A DNA stretch of 64,000 nt. It comes from Halorhabdus salina (GTDB taxonomy: Archaea; Halobacteriota; Halobacteria; Halobacteriales; Haloarculaceae). Of this stretch, positions 52,965 to 61,699 are shown one piece after another. The notes below the pieces were generated by a model, which saw only the letters and a list, made by a program, of their open reading frames with translations, was not told the DNA's origin and did no database searches. The position numbers and the translations under genes are program-made. Every line of letters starts with the position of its first letter. Position 1 is the first letter of the stretch. The DNA lies in NCBI RefSeq assembly GCF_013839425.1, contig NZ_JACDNP010000003.1:62001-126000 (forward strand). The letters run 5' to 3'.

Positions 52965-55016
52965 TCAATCGTCGTCCCTCGACTCGGGTGCTGGTCCGGT
53001 GATGCGGTCGGGTTCGACACTCCGGACTTCGAATCTGGCACCGTCGGACTCGCTTTCGACGGCCCGGATCGACCAGCCGTGAGCGTCGACGACATTTCGG
53101 ACGATAGCGAGGCCGAACCCGGTACCGTTGTCACTGCTCGTATAGCCACTCTGAAATATCTCGTCGCGCTTCTCCTCCGGGATGCCCGGACCGTTGTCTT
53201 CGACGAAGAACCCGTCCGAAACTGTCCCAACGCGGACAGTGACGTCCGCACCGGCGTGGTCGATCGCGTTCCGATAGAGGTTCTCGAACAACTGCGTGAG
53301 TCGGTTTTGATCGGCGTCGATGGTGGCTGTTTCCCGAACGTCGAGTGTCGATCGGGCCGTCTCGACGGTCTCCCAGGCGTCGGTTGCGACCGTCCCGAGG
53401 TCAAGTGAATCCGTCTCGGCGACTGTCTGGCCGTGCTTCGCGAGCGTGAGTAGATCCCGAATGAGCGTCTCCATCCGATCGTGGGCGTTCTCGACGCGCG
53501 CGAAGTATTCTTCGTCTCCCTCGGTCCGTGCGAGTTCGAGGTTCCCCGCCGCGACGTTGAGCGGGTTTCGGAGGTCGTGACTGACCGCACTCGCGAACGC
53601 CTCGAGGTGATCGTTGGCGCGTTCGAGTTCCTGTTCTCGCTGGTGCCGATCGGTCACGTCACGAGTGTGAACGACGACCCCCTGGACGAATGGGTTCTCG
53701 GTGAGATCCTGTCCGACAGATTCGACGACCCGAACGGCACCATCCGCGTCTTCGACTCGATACTCGAATCGAACAGTATCGGTATCGACGCCAATGGTAT
53801 CCAGAGCGTTTCCGACTCGGTCGCGGTCGTCCGAGTGAACGTACGTGCGTAGTGACTGTCCGAGGAGCGTCTCCGGATCGTACCCGAGGACACGGTCGAT
53901 CGACGGGCTGACGTATTCGAGTGTGCCCTCGTTATCGACAACCGTGATGATGTCCGATGCGTTCTCGATGAGTGCCTGATAGCGTTTCTCGATGCGTCGA
54001 TTGTCTGTGACGTCACGAATCGTCAAAACCCGTCCCAGGTAGCTGTCGTTCCGGAGGGGGGTGAGGCGGGCCGTATAGAAACGCTGTCCGTCGTCGGTCT
54101 CGACGACGATATCGTCGTGGGTGCAACTCTTCTGGTCGGTGGATGCAAACAGCTGTGACATCTCCGGAAGCGCCGTCGTCGCTTGCGTGCCGATCGCATC
54201 GTCACCAGTCAGTGTTCGTGCAGTTGCATTCAGATCGACGATTCGATCGTGTTCGTCGACCACGACGAATCCATCGCGCATATTTTCGATGACGGTCGCC
54301 CGCCCGACCGGAACGACGTCCAACAACTGAACGCGGAAAATGGCATACCCAAGTGCCAGTCCCCCGATGGCAAATCCCGTCGGCATGGTGAACAGTACGT
54401 CCCACGGCTGCCCGCTGCCGCCGAGGACGTTCGTCGCGAGCGGGGCGAGTGCGCCGATCGTCAGTGCAACTGACTGGCGGCGATAGAGCCGATCGGAGTC
54501 CAGCACCATCCACAACAACAGCCCCACGCTTCCCAGTACCAGCGCATAGGAGTACAGTAGATGGACGTAGTGATACGCGCCGAAGGTGTATTCGAGCGAC
54601 ACCACTCCGTCTCGGCTCGTCGCCACGGCCGTCTCGGCCCACATGAGGCCAGACCAGGGATTGCTCGCGGTCGCCAGCAGTGTCACGACTGGCTCGACGG
54701 CAAGCAACGTCATCGTCTCGCGGGTAAGCCAATTTTCGCGGCCTGTATACGACACTGCGAGCACGAACCATGCGCCGGGAACGAGTACGATAGCGATCTG
54801 TTCGAGATGGAGCCATAGTTCCATCCCATCGCCCGTCGGCGCGACGTCGCCTAATCCCGCGGCTAGCGCCCACCCTGCCGTCCCGACCATCAGTACGCCA
54901 AACGCCGCGACCGTCTTGCTCGGTCCTCGATGCCGACGGATGACAAACGCGTAGATAGCCAACAGGAGCGAGACGCTGGCGGCAGCAAACGCAACTGTGA
55001 CGCGAAGTTCCTGCAT
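52965..55016 (-). CDS. Sensor histidine kinase with 7TM sensor and two PAS domains
   Basis: 683 residues. Seven membrane helices (1-230) form a 7TM histidine-kinase sensor region. PAS 1 (about 245-340, ENMRDGFVVVDEHDRIVDLN) and PAS 2 (about 350-470, NASDIITVVDNEGTLEYVSPS) follow. HisKA has AFASAVSHDLRNPLNVAAGNLEL (phospho-His about 480). HATPase has NLYRNAIDH, EDNGPGIPEEKRDEIF and GTGFGLAIVRNVV. All core motifs are intact. It starts at ATG 55016. No cognate regulator is adjacent. Confidence 0.9.
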   Translation of the reverse strand: MQELRVTVAFAAASVSLLLAIYAFVIRRHRGPSKTVAAFGVLMVGTAGWALAAGLGDVAPTGDGMELWLHLEQIAIVLVPGAWFVLAVSYTGRENWLTRETMTLLAVEPVVTLLATASNPWSGLMWAETAVATSRDGVVSLEYTFGAYHYVHLLYSYALVLGSVGLLLWMVLDSDRLYRRQSVALTIGALAPLATNVLGGSGQPWDVLFTMPTGFAIGGLALGYAIFRVQLLDVVPVGRATVIENMRDGFVVVDEHDRIVDLNATARTLTGDDAIGTQATTALPEMSQLFASTDQKSCTHDDIVVETDDGQRFYTARLTPLRNDSYLGRVLTIRDVTDNRRIEKRYQALIENASDIITVVDNEGTLEYVSPSIDRVLGYDPETLLGQSLRTYVHSDDRDRVGNALDTIGVDTDTVRFEYRVEDADGAVRVVESVGQDLTENPFVQGVVVHTRDVTDRHQREQELERANDHLEAFASAVSHDLRNPLNVAAGNLELARTEGDEEYFARVENAHDRMETLIRDLLTLAKHGQTVAETDSLDLGTVATDAWETVETARSTLDVRETATIDADQNRLTQLFENLYRNAIDHAGADVTVRVGTVSDGFFVEDNGPGIPEEKRDEIFQSGYTSSDNGTGFGLAIVRNVVDAHGWSIRAVESESDGARFEVRSVEPDRITGPAPESRDDD

Positions 55017-55253
55017 GAACGGTACCTGTCCGGTTGTTCGTTGTTCCTCAGCAAGATCCTGGCCGACTGTTCGTCGCCAGCAGACCTGCCTCACACTCTG
55101 TGTTCACCGTCGTCTCTGCTTTCGCTATCGGTACGCCCAGAATACTACTGTGGTATTCTTTAGCGCTTGTCTCCGTGAGACGGGGACGACTGACTGAAAG
55201 GTTTCGATACAGATCACTGCGTTTAGATGCACGAGCGGAGTAGCCCGAGCGTG

Positions 55254-55577
55254 ATGTCCTGGTGGATTCTGTTCGTGGCTGGACTGTTCGAGATTGCGTG
55301 GGCGATCGGGCTCGAATATTCCGACGGGCTCTCGAAGCCGTTGCCGACGCTGGGAACGGCCGTTGCCCTCGCAATCAGTATGCTCCTGCTGGCCCAGGCC
55401 GTCAAAGAACTCCCCGTCGGAACTGCCTACGCCGTCTGGACCGGGATCGGGGCCGTCGGGACAGCCTCGCTTGGAATTGTTCTTTTCGACGAGCCGGCCA
55501 CGCTCGCGCGGATCTTCTTTATCGGGACGATTGTCGTCGGCATCGTCGGTCTGCACCTCGTCTCAGGCGGGTCTTGA
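55254..55577 (+). CDS. SMR-family exporter, Gdx/SugE type
   Basis: The 107-residue protein has four membrane helices. It matches the guanidinium-exporter branch of small multidrug resistance proteins: WWILFVAGLFEIAWAIGLEYSDGLSKPLPT with the membrane Glu (about 13), VKELPVGTAYAVWTGIGAVGTA, and IVVGIVGLHLVSG. Gdx proteins export guanidinium in exchange for protons. ATG at 55254 gives MSWWIL. No guanidine riboswitch was seen upstream. Confidence 0.82.
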   Translation: MSWWILFVAGLFEIAWAIGLEYSDGLSKPLPTLGTAVALAISMLLLAQAVKELPVGTAYAVWTGIGAVGTASLGIVLFDEPATLARIFFIGTIVVGIVGLHLVSGGS

Positions 55578-55596
55578 ACACTGCTGGCCGCTGTCT

Positions 55597-56271
55597 TCAG
55601 TCACTCGCGGGCCGCTCGCCGTCGAGAATCGCCGGTAGGTCTGTGAGCCCGTCGATTTCGTACTCGGGTGTGACCGAGAGGTCCTTGCCCGCGCGGTGGG
55701 GCCGACGGACGAACGCCGCGTCGATGCCGGCGGCGTGGGCCGCCTCGACATCGGTCTCGCTGTCGCCGACGTACAGCGCGTCTGTGATGTCGAGGTCCGC
55801 AAGCGCTTGCTCCACATAATAGGGGGCAGGTTTCTTGCGTCGCAGGCTCTCGACGGTCGGTTCCCGGCCGTAGATCGTTTCGAAGTGTCCGGCGAGGTCG
55901 AAGGTTTCCAGGCCGAACTCGACGGTCGCCTGCTGGTTGGAACTGACGACGCCCATCGGCCGGTCCAGTTCATTCAACACAGCGATGTCGTCATAGACGC
56001 CTTTCTCCCCGCGGCGGATGGCGTCCTGTTGCCGGCGGGCCATCAGGCTGTCGCGCTCGTGCCAGAAGTGGTCGGGATCGAGATCGTAGTGCGCACAGAC
56101 GGCGTGTAGCTTCGGTACCGTCACCCCGATCTTGATGGCCTCGACGTGCTCCTCGGCTGGATCGGCGACGCCCACCCGTTCGAAGGTGTCGCGTGCGGCG
56201 CGCCGATGGAGGGCCATCTCCGTCAACTCTAGGAGTACGCCGTCGTTGTCGAAGACGACCGCCTCGTACAT
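55597..56271 (-). CDS. HAD-superfamily hydrolase (phosphatase-like)
   Basis: The 224-residue protein has motif I AVVFDNDGVLLEL (nucleophile Asp8), motif II GVVSSNQQATVEFGL, motif III Lys in RRKKPAPYYVEQAL, and motif IV ALYVGDSETDVEAAHAAG. The helical cap between motifs I and II is that of the phosphoglycolate phosphatase group. The substrate is unknown. It is convergent with the SMR gene (19-bp gap) and divergent from the peroxiredoxin-like gene. Confidence 0.85.
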   Translation of the reverse strand: MYEAVVFDNDGVLLELTEMALHRRAARDTFERVGVADPAEEHVEAIKIGVTVPKLHAVCAHYDLDPDHFWHERDSLMARRQQDAIRRGEKGVYDDIAVLNELDRPMGVVSSNQQATVEFGLETFDLAGHFETIYGREPTVESLRRKKPAPYYVEQALADLDITDALYVGDSETDVEAAHAAGIDAAFVRRPHRAGKDLSVTPEYEIDGLTDLPAILDGERPASD

Positions 56272-56373
56272 GGATACGTGTTCAGCGTCGAGGCGTGAGT
56301 GCGTTCCGGTCGCGGTCGATCCATCCGTCAAGTCCGCCGACAGGGTCAGGACTCCCCGGGCCGAACATCGGCC

Positions 56374-56889
56374 ATGATCGAGGACGGCGCGATGGCTCCG
56401 GACTTCTCGCTGCCTGGGATCGTCGACGGTGACCCCGAGTACTACAACCTGATGGATCCCCTTCGGGACGGTTCGGCGGCACTGTTGCTGTGGTATCCGG
56501 TCGACTTTGTGCCGACGATCACGCCGGATCTGGTCGCGGCTGGCGAGTGGCTGGACAGGGACGACCTGGTGGTCTGGGGCATCTCCTCGGACAGTCTCTT
56601 CGCCCACGAGGAATACGCCCAGACTCGTAACATCGAAATCCCGCTCCTGTCGGACCTACACGTCTCGATCGCTGACGCCTACGGGATCGTCTCCGAGGAT
56701 TTCCGCGGCCACGCCGGCGTTCCCGAGCGGGCGGTCTTCGTGGTCGATCCTGACTGGACGGTCCGGTACGCCTGGAGCAGCGACGACCCGCTCTCGGAAC
56801 CCGCCCAATCGCCACTCGTCGGTGCGGCCGAGACGCTCTCAACGGTACTCGAGGAGCCGTTTGAAGCACCAACCGTTTCGTATCAGTGA
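56374..56889 (+). CDS. Peroxiredoxin-like protein lacking the peroxidatic Cys
   Basis: The 171-residue thioredoxin-fold protein is clearly of the AhpC/TSA type: AMAPDFSLPGIVDGDPEYYNL, VVWGISSDSLFAHEEYAQ, LLSDLHVSIADAYGIV and VPERAVFVVDPDWTVRYAW. At the active site, where PxxxT(x)xC is expected, it reads WYPVDFVPTITPDL. The peroxidatic Cys is Thr or Ile, and no other Cys is present. Peroxide reduction is therefore unlikely; a structural or sensory role is possible. Confidence 0.75.
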   Translation: MIEDGAMAPDFSLPGIVDGDPEYYNLMDPLRDGSAALLLWYPVDFVPTITPDLVAAGEWLDRDDLVVWGISSDSLFAHEEYAQTRNIEIPLLSDLHVSIADAYGIVSEDFRGHAGVPERAVFVVDPDWTVRYAWSSDDPLSEPAQSPLVGAAETLSTVLEEPFEAPTVSYQ

Positions 56890-56972
56890 GAGTGCGTTCC
56901 CAGGCCAGGATACTGAGAGCTATGTACCGAACATAGCAACCTACTCCTTGGAGGAAGTCCTGTCGCTACTCG

Positions 56973-57398
56973 ATGACAGATGACGTAACCAGGCTGTCGT
57001 TCGTCTGCGTCCAGAACGCGGGCCGCAGTCAGATGTCGACGGCCTTCGCCGAACGGGAACGCGATCGTCGCGGCCTCGAAGACGAGGTGGAGATCGTCAC
57101 CGGCGGGACCGATCCGGCCGAGGCGGTTCACGACGGGGTGATCGAGACGATGACGGAGATCGGAATCGACCTCTCGGATCGAGAGCCACGCGAGATTTCG
57201 ACCGCGCAACTCAACGAGTGTGATCTCGTGGCGACGATGGGGTGTTCGACGCTCGAACTCGATGCCGACGTCGAGGTCCGGGACTGGGCGCTGACGGACC
57301 CTGACGGCCAGGACCCCGAGGGCGTCCGTGCGATCCGCGAGCAGGTCGAGGCGAATGTCCGCGAGTTGTTTGACGAGCTGTTCGGGACAGACGCGTAG
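56973..57398 (+). CDS. Arsenate reductase / low-molecular-weight phosphatase family protein
   Basis: At 141 residues, the P-loop is CVQNAGRSQMSTAFAE (Cys12 with CX5R) and the general acid region is DWALTDPDGQDPEGVRAIREQ, typical of thioredoxin-coupled ArsC. MGCSTLEL supplies a further Cys. It would reduce arsenate to arsenite, or act as a phosphatase. An ArsR-type regulator with a CVC metal site is encoded 0.75 kb downstream, which supports an arsenic link; no arsenite pump is in the window. Confidence 0.8.
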   Translation: MTDDVTRLSFVCVQNAGRSQMSTAFAERERDRRGLEDEVEIVTGGTDPAEAVHDGVIETMTEIGIDLSDREPREISTAQLNECDLVATMGCSTLELDADVEVRDWALTDPDGQDPEGVRAIREQVEANVRELFDELFGTDA

Positions 57399-57522
57399 GT
57401 CAGCCAGGGTGGCCCAGTGATGATCGGCAAGCCACCGCTGATTGGTGAGATCTGTTCGTTGCGTTCTGACCGGGAGCTGCCACAGGGAAACGCATATTAC
57501 GGCCCGTCGTGATGGCCAGGCA

Positions 57523-58119
57523 ATGTCGCTATTCCCGACCGACATGGAGAGCGAACGCCTCCGGTATGAGCGACTCCACCCCGACGATGTCGACCCGTTC
57601 GAACTCTACGAGCACGTTCGGGAGGGTGCCCCGGCGATCGACAAAATCACCGAATACGTCACCTGGGAGCCCTATTCGAACCCGAAGCAGGCCTTCGAGT
57701 GGGTCGAGACTTGTGGCACGGAGTTCGAGAACGGCGACACTGGGACGTACGTGGTCCGACCGAAGGACGGGGACCGGGCGGGTGAACTGGCTGGCCTCGC
57801 GAGTTTGGGGGCGGACTGGGATCGCAAGCGGGGGACGCTCGGCACGTGGTTCCGAAAGCCGTTCTGGGGGCAGGGCTACTCCGGGGAACGGGCCGGCCGG
57901 TTTCTCGAACTTGCGTTCGATCGACTCGACCTGGAGATCGTCAGGGTCACCCACGATCCTGACAATGACAACTCCCGCCATGCGATCGAGAAGTACGTCG
58001 ATCGCTTTGGCGGACGGAAGGAAGGGACCGTTCGCAACGACATCGTGATCGATGGCGAACCGCGTGATTCTGTCTGCTATAGCATCTCTCGAAGCGAGTG
58101 GGAAGCAAACCGAGAGTGA
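57523..58119 (+). CDS. GNAT N-acetyltransferase, RimJ/RimL type
   Basis: 198 residues. The N-terminus reads ESERLRYERLHPDDVDPFELYEH, a typical RimJ opening. The acetyl-CoA-binding segment is FRKPFWGQGYSGERAGRFLELAFDRL (RxxGxG/A-like), followed by HDPDNDNSRHAIEKYVDRFGGRKEG. It acetylates an amine on a protein or small molecule; the substrate is unknown. It is convergent with the arsR-like gene. Confidence 0.82.
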   Translation: MSLFPTDMESERLRYERLHPDDVDPFELYEHVREGAPAIDKITEYVTWEPYSNPKQAFEWVETCGTEFENGDTGTYVVRPKDGDRAGELAGLASLGADWDRKRGTLGTWFRKPFWGQGYSGERAGRFLELAFDRLDLEIVRVTHDPDNDNSRHAIEKYVDRFGGRKEGTVRNDIVIDGEPRDSVCYSISRSEWEANRE

Positions 58120-58146
58120 GCGACGGTTCCGCTCGGCGCTCGCTCG

Positions 58147-58482
58147 TCACTCGAATTGCTCGATGACGTCGATGACATCCTCGCCGCAGGCGGTCGGCCG
58201 GTAGGTCACGTAATTGCCGTCACGATCGGCCGAGACGAGTCCCGCGTCTTTGAGCACCTTGAGGTGATAGGAGAGTTTCGAGTACTCGATATCGAAGATC
58301 TCGACCAGGTCACAGACGCACAGTTCCGATTCGTCGAGCAGCCCCATCACGAGGACGCGTCGCTCGTCGGCGAGCGCCTCGAAGATGTCCAGGGCCCCAG
58401 CGAGGTCGCTGTCCTCGACGATCGCTTCCAGATCAGCCATCGTCTCGGAGTCGACTCGGTAGTCGTTCGATTGTGTGGACAT
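58147..58482 (-). CDS. arsR: ArsR-family metalloregulator
   Basis: The 111-residue winged-helix repressor has recognition helix SKLSYHLKVLKDAGLVSADRDGNYVTYRP. The helix-3 metal site is ELCVCDLVEIF; the ELCVCDL text is the same arsenite/antimonite-binding element known from enterobacterial ArsR. It probably represses a metalloid-resistance gene and releases on As(III). The closest candidate is the ArsC-like gene at 56973. ATG at 58482 is used. Confidence 0.85.
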   Translation of the reverse strand: MSTQSNDYRVDSETMADLEAIVEDSDLAGALDIFEALADERRVLVMGLLDESELCVCDLVEIFDIEYSKLSYHLKVLKDAGLVSADRDGNYVTYRPTACGEDVIDVIEQFE

Positions 58483-58643
58483 TCGTTTGTATCCGGTTAC
58501 GAGACCGAGACACAAATCAGTATCTGCGTCCTCGACGGGACCGCGTACTCGTCAGGCAGGCCACTCCGTCCCGAGATCTGGGCCGGGTGACAGGGCACAT
58601 CGACAATCACTCCAAAAACGCACTGCTTGCTATCGACGCCGTC

Positions 58644-59171
58644 TCAGAAGTCGAACTCGTCCGGCCCGTCAGACTCGTCAGGTTCGAGGTCGCGTGGGTC
58701 GAAACCCGCGGGTTCATCGATGTCCAGGTCTGACTCGTCGTCGGGCTCGAACGCCTCCGGTGGTCGTCCGGCCTGTTCGATCACCTCGTCGCTCACGATG
58801 ATTGGACAGTCTTCACGGAGGGAGATGGCGATCCCATCGCTGGGGCGGGCGTCGAAGACCGCGCTCTTGCGAGCCCCCTCGACGTACTGTTCGGCGTCGA
58901 TCTTCGCGTAGAAGGTGCCGTCGGAAAGATCGTCGATACGGACGCGATCGATCGCCGCGCCGAACTCGGAGATCATCTCGATGAGGAGATCGTGGGTCAG
59001 CGGGCGCTCGAATGGCTCATTTTCGATAGCAAGTTGCATCGACTGGGCCTGATCGCCGCTCACGAAGATGGGGACCAGTTGCTCGTGGGCTCGCAATAGT
59101 ACCACTGGTGCCCCGGCCCCGTCCTCACCGACGCCAACGCCAACCCCCTCGATCGTCGCTTCGTGTTCCAT
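58644..59171 (-). CDS. DUF151 (bifunctional nuclease family) protein
   Basis: The 175-residue protein has APVVLLRAHEQLVPIFVSGDQAQSMQLAIE (13-42 region), RPLTHDLLIEMISEFGAAIDRVRI and SDGIAISLREDCPIIVSDEVIEQAG, the order seen in DUF151. A plant homologue has been described as a nuclease, but archaeal function is untested. The last 45 residues are extremely acidic. ATG at 59171. It is divergent from the small membrane gene at 59266. Confidence 0.82.
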   Translation of the reverse strand: MEHEATIEGVGVGVGEDGAGAPVVLLRAHEQLVPIFVSGDQAQSMQLAIENEPFERPLTHDLLIEMISEFGAAIDRVRIDDLSDGTFYAKIDAEQYVEGARKSAVFDARPSDGIAISLREDCPIIVSDEVIEQAGRPPEAFEPDDESDLDIDEPAGFDPRDLEPDESDGPDEFDF

Positions 59172-59265
59172 GCCGTGAAGTTGGATGTGACCCCTGAAAA
59201 GTACTCCCCCGCCGCTCGGGTTCCGGGGCCGTCGTCCTTTTGCTCGCCCATCCCGTAGACAGTGT

Positions 59266-59505
59266 GTGAACGAGCGACCGACGGATCGAGAGTTCGACCG
59301 CCGACAGGCCCTGAAAGCGGTGACGCCGTTCCTGGCGCTGGGTCTCGCTGATCTCCTCCTGTTGCTCGGCTGGGGACTCGATCCACTCTGGGGATTCATG
59401 ATCCTTCCGCCGATCCTCTTCATTTCAGTGCTGGCCTGGATCGGCTTTCGGACTGGATTTATCAGCGATCGTGCCGAGGGTGGTTCCCTCGAGGACCGCG
59501 GCTGA
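59266..59505 (+). CDS. Small two-helix membrane protein
   Basis: 79 residues from GTG 59266. A charged N-terminus NERPTDREFDRRQALK precedes two hydrophobic helices (AVTPFLALGLADLLLLLGWGL and GFMILPPILFISVLAWIGF), and an acidic tail ends the frame. There is no recognised family. The stop is 1 bp from the convergent DUF3194 stop. The frame shows good haloarchaeal composition, so it is probably real. Confidence 0.55.
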   Translation: MNERPTDREFDRRQALKAVTPFLALGLADLLLLLGWGLDPLWGFMILPPILFISVLAWIGFRTGFISDRAEGGSLEDRG

Positions 59506-59506
59506 C

Positions 59507-59761
59507 TTACGACGAGAAGAGGTCGTCGACCGCAGCACGCGCCGCCAGCGCGGCGTCGTCGACGACAGTTTCGGGATCCGCCTGCCCATCGGGTGCATCG
59601 AGATACACGTCGACTTCGAGTCGGCCGTCTTCGAAGCTGACGGTTATGTCGATGTCCGTGATATTCGAGCGGTCAAACCGCGAGAAGACGACGGCTTCGG
59701 CTGCTTCCACGGCTGTCTCGACTACCGTTTCGTCGTCCGGGTCGTCGTTACCGGTGGTCAT
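59507..59761 (-). CDS. DUF3194 family protein
   Basis: The 84-residue acidic protein has [21 protein letters not shown] and [21 protein letters not shown], a small alpha/beta domain. It overlaps the prefoldin beta gene by 4 bp and is its usual partner in haloarchaea, so the two are co-translated. Function is unknown; context suggests proteostasis. Confidence 0.8.
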   Translation of the reverse strand: MTTGNDDPDDETVVETAVEAAEAVVFSRFDRSNITDIDITVSFEDGRLEVDVYLDAPDGQADPETVVDDAALAARAAVDDLFSS

Positions 59762-60159
59762 GCCCCGCCGGCACCGGGACCGACATCGGGACCGCCGCCC
59801 ATCGGACCGCCGCCGGCACCGCCGAGCATCTCTTGGAGCTCGCTTTGCAGTTCTTCGAACTGCTCTTGGACGCGTTCTTCCTGCTTATCGAGGGTTTCGA
59901 CACGGACCTCGAGCGTGTCGACTTTCTCCGAGAGGTCTTCGTTTGCCGTCTCGTAGTCGGTCTCGACGAGGAGTTCGCCGACCTCGCGGTACATCCCCGT
60001 CTCGGGGTCGATGTCTTCGAGTGTGTCGAAGGCGTTCTGGGCCTCGGTCAGCTGGGTCTCGGCCTGCCCTTTCTGCTGGGCGACTTCCTGGGCCGTCTCC
60101 TGGAGGTCCTGCAGTTCTTCGAGCTTCTCTTGTGCTTCAGGTGGTAGATTACCCTGCAT
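59758..60159 (-). CDS. pfdB: Prefoldin subunit beta
   Basis: 133 residues: two long coiled-coil helices (about 8-50 and 75-115) joined by beta hairpins ([25 protein letters not shown]), then a Gly-rich tail. In the alpha2-beta4 prefoldin hexamer it captures unfolded proteins and hands them to the thermosome. ATG at 60159 ([10 protein letters not shown]) is used, rather than a TTG 9 bp upstream. It is in a run with DUF3194 and follows, after a membrane gene, Pcc1-RpoP-L37Ae. Confidence 0.92.
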   Translation of the reverse strand: MQGNLPPEAQEKLEELQDLQETAQEVAQQKGQAETQLTEAQNAFDTLEDIDPETGMYREVGELLVETDYETANEDLSEKVDTLEVRVETLDKQEERVQEQFEELQSELQEMLGGAGGGPMGGGPDVGPGAGGA

Positions 60160-60234
60160 ACCAATCAAGTTGGGACGCGTACTGAAAAACCCACCTTTCG
60201 AGACTCGTCACAGATTGCACGATAATCGACCGTG

Positions 60235-60849
60235 TCACGTCCTGCTAGCTGCGATTCCACCGATTCCACCCGCGACAATCGGATACACGAGGCCAACGAG
60301 GATGGCTCCCGGCACGAGACTCGGCCCGACGGCTGCACTCACCTCGGTACCCAACTGGCTAATCGAGAGCTCCCACTCGGTCAGAAACACACCTACGACG
60401 GCGAGCAACCCGTACCCGAGGACGACCGATGCGCCCGCTTGAAATCCGCTCGTGGCGGTCTGGGCTGGAACGGTGCTGGCGACGAGAAATCCCGCGATCA
60501 ACAGCGCTACGACAGGGACGACGAGGAACCATGGTTCCCATATCAGTCCGTTGGTGACTGGGAGGGACTGACTCATCGATCGCCCTGCCGTCGAGATGTC
60601 CATCGTGATCTCGACGTTGTGGGCTGCATAGAAGATCCACCCACCCACCTGCCAGGCCCCGGGAAGACTCACGTCCCCACTTAGCTGTCCTACTTGGCCC
60701 AGAGACTGGGCGAGATCGTTCTGTATAACTCCCGATTTTGCGAAGAAGATCACGAGAATCCCAACGAGATACGCGACTGCCCCGCCGATGATACCGCCGA
60801 CGATCGGCACGCCACTGTTCGACTGTGAGGGCTGACTGAATTGGACCAT
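60235..60849 (-). CDS. Haloarchaeal multi-helix membrane protein
   Basis: 204 residues with about five membrane helices: IVGGIIGGAVAYLVGILVIFFA, WFLVVPVVALLIAGFLVAS, VVLGYGLLAVVGVFL, AAVGPSLVPGAILVGLVYPIVAGGIGG and one weaker. A loop after helix 1 (LPGAWQVGGWIFYAAHNVEITM) is aromatic. I do not recognise a function. It interrupts the otherwise conserved Pcc1-prefoldin neighbourhood. ATG at 60849 (MVQFSQ) was preferred. Confidence 0.6.
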   Translation of the reverse strand: MVQFSQPSQSNSGVPIVGGIIGGAVAYLVGILVIFFAKSGVIQNDLAQSLGQVGQLSGDVSLPGAWQVGGWIFYAAHNVEITMDISTAGRSMSQSLPVTNGLIWEPWFLVVPVVALLIAGFLVASTVPAQTATSGFQAGASVVLGYGLLAVVGVFLTEWELSISQLGTEVSAAVGPSLVPGAILVGLVYPIVAGGIGGIAASRT

Positions 60850-60953
60850 GCCACTGGTAACGACTATTTCTCGCATAAACGTACCGAACCCGGCACTGCG
60901 CCACACTTCGGCCCGTGGGCCGATCTGTAGGGTCCCGCCCGGAACCTGACAGC

Positions 60954-61193
60954 TCAGATCCCTGCTGCTCCCTCGGCGACCTCGACCAGTCCGGTCCAGG
61001 TCGTGAGTCCAGCCCGTAAGGCGACCAGATCAGCCGCTCGAATCGTGACGGTCACCGTCGCGCCCTCTCGTTGGACCATGGCGTGCGTGCGGCCGCCGTC
61101 GATCTCGTCGACTTCGAGGGCGATACTCCGCTCGACGAGGCGGGCGCTGTCGTGGTCGTCGTATGTGGCGGTGAGAACTGCCTCGTGATCCAT
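60954..61193 (-). CDS. pcc1: KEOPS complex subunit Pcc1
   Basis: The 79-residue dimerisation subunit of KEOPS, the complex that makes N6-threonylcarbamoyladenosine on tRNA. It shows VERSIALEVDEI and VTVTIRAADLVALRAGLTTWTGLVEVAE, matching the CTAG/Pcc1 family. It is 14 bp after rpoP in the usual haloarchaeal order L37Ae-RpoP-Pcc1. Confidence 0.88.
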   Translation of the reverse strand: MDHEAVLTATYDDHDSARLVERSIALEVDEIDGGRTHAMVQREGATVTVTIRAADLVALRAGLTTWTGLVEVAEGAAGI

Positions 61194-61207
61194 ACGAGCG
61201 TCCGTCG

Positions 61208-61342
61208 CTACTCGACGGTGACTTCCTTGACGTCTCGGGACCGTTCTTTCAGCAAGACCCGGTGCCCGCAGTAGGGACAGCGAACGCCACCGTACTCGTC
61301 GAGTTCGACGTCACGCTTGCAACGCGAGCACTTGTAGGCCAT
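61208..61342 (-). CDS. rpoP: DNA-directed RNA polymerase subunit P
   Basis: A 44-residue zinc ribbon: [33 protein letters not shown]. It is homologous to eukaryotic Rpb12 and bridges polymerase subunits near the D/L assembly platform. It follows L37Ae by 1 bp. Length and motif are as expected. Confidence 0.93.
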   Translation of the reverse strand: MAYKCSRCKRDVELDEYGGVRCPYCGHRVLLKERSRDVKEVTVE

Positions 61343-61343
61343 G

Positions 61344-61628
61344 TTATTCCTCCTCGGTCGCCGTCTCGGCGAGTGCCGCCCGGATCGACCGTTCGGCCGC
61401 TCGACCGCCCGGCGTCTGCGGGCTGTAGGCTCCGCCCGTGAACGTGTAGCCACAGTAGCTGCACTCCCAAATGCCAGTGCCCTGGCGGGAGACGCGGTCT
61501 TCGCCACACTCTGGGCACTTGTGTTCGTCGCGCATGTCCTCTTCGATCTGTGCGACGCGACGCCGGGCGACTCGCCCGTAGCGTGCGCCGAACCGGCCGG
61601 CGCTGCCGGTCTCTCCTCGTTCGGCCAT
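61344..61628 (-). CDS. rpl37ae: 50S ribosomal protein L37Ae
   Basis: 94 residues. Basic N-terminus [23 protein letters not shown], then zinc ribbon [33 protein letters not shown], and a C-terminal helix [14 protein letters not shown] at 61628 gives MAERGETG. It is the first gene of the L37Ae-rpoP-pcc1 run and lies 71 bp downstream of the DUF2103 gene, which is on the same strand. Confidence 0.93.
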   Translation of the reverse strand: MAERGETGSAGRFGARYGRVARRRVAQIEEDMRDEHKCPECGEDRVSRQGTGIWECSYCGYTFTGGAYSPQTPGGRAAERSIRAALAETATEEE

Positions 61629-61699
61629 AGTACCAGCAGTTCGGGCGAGCGCGCTCATAAACCTGTTGAGTCGCGGGCACTGGCGGCACGGCGGCCCAA

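Noticed and set aside
55100-55253. Guanidine riboswitch upstream of the Gdx-type SMR gene
   Set aside because: No conserved guanidine-riboswitch sequence was recognised, and these riboswitches are known from bacteria.
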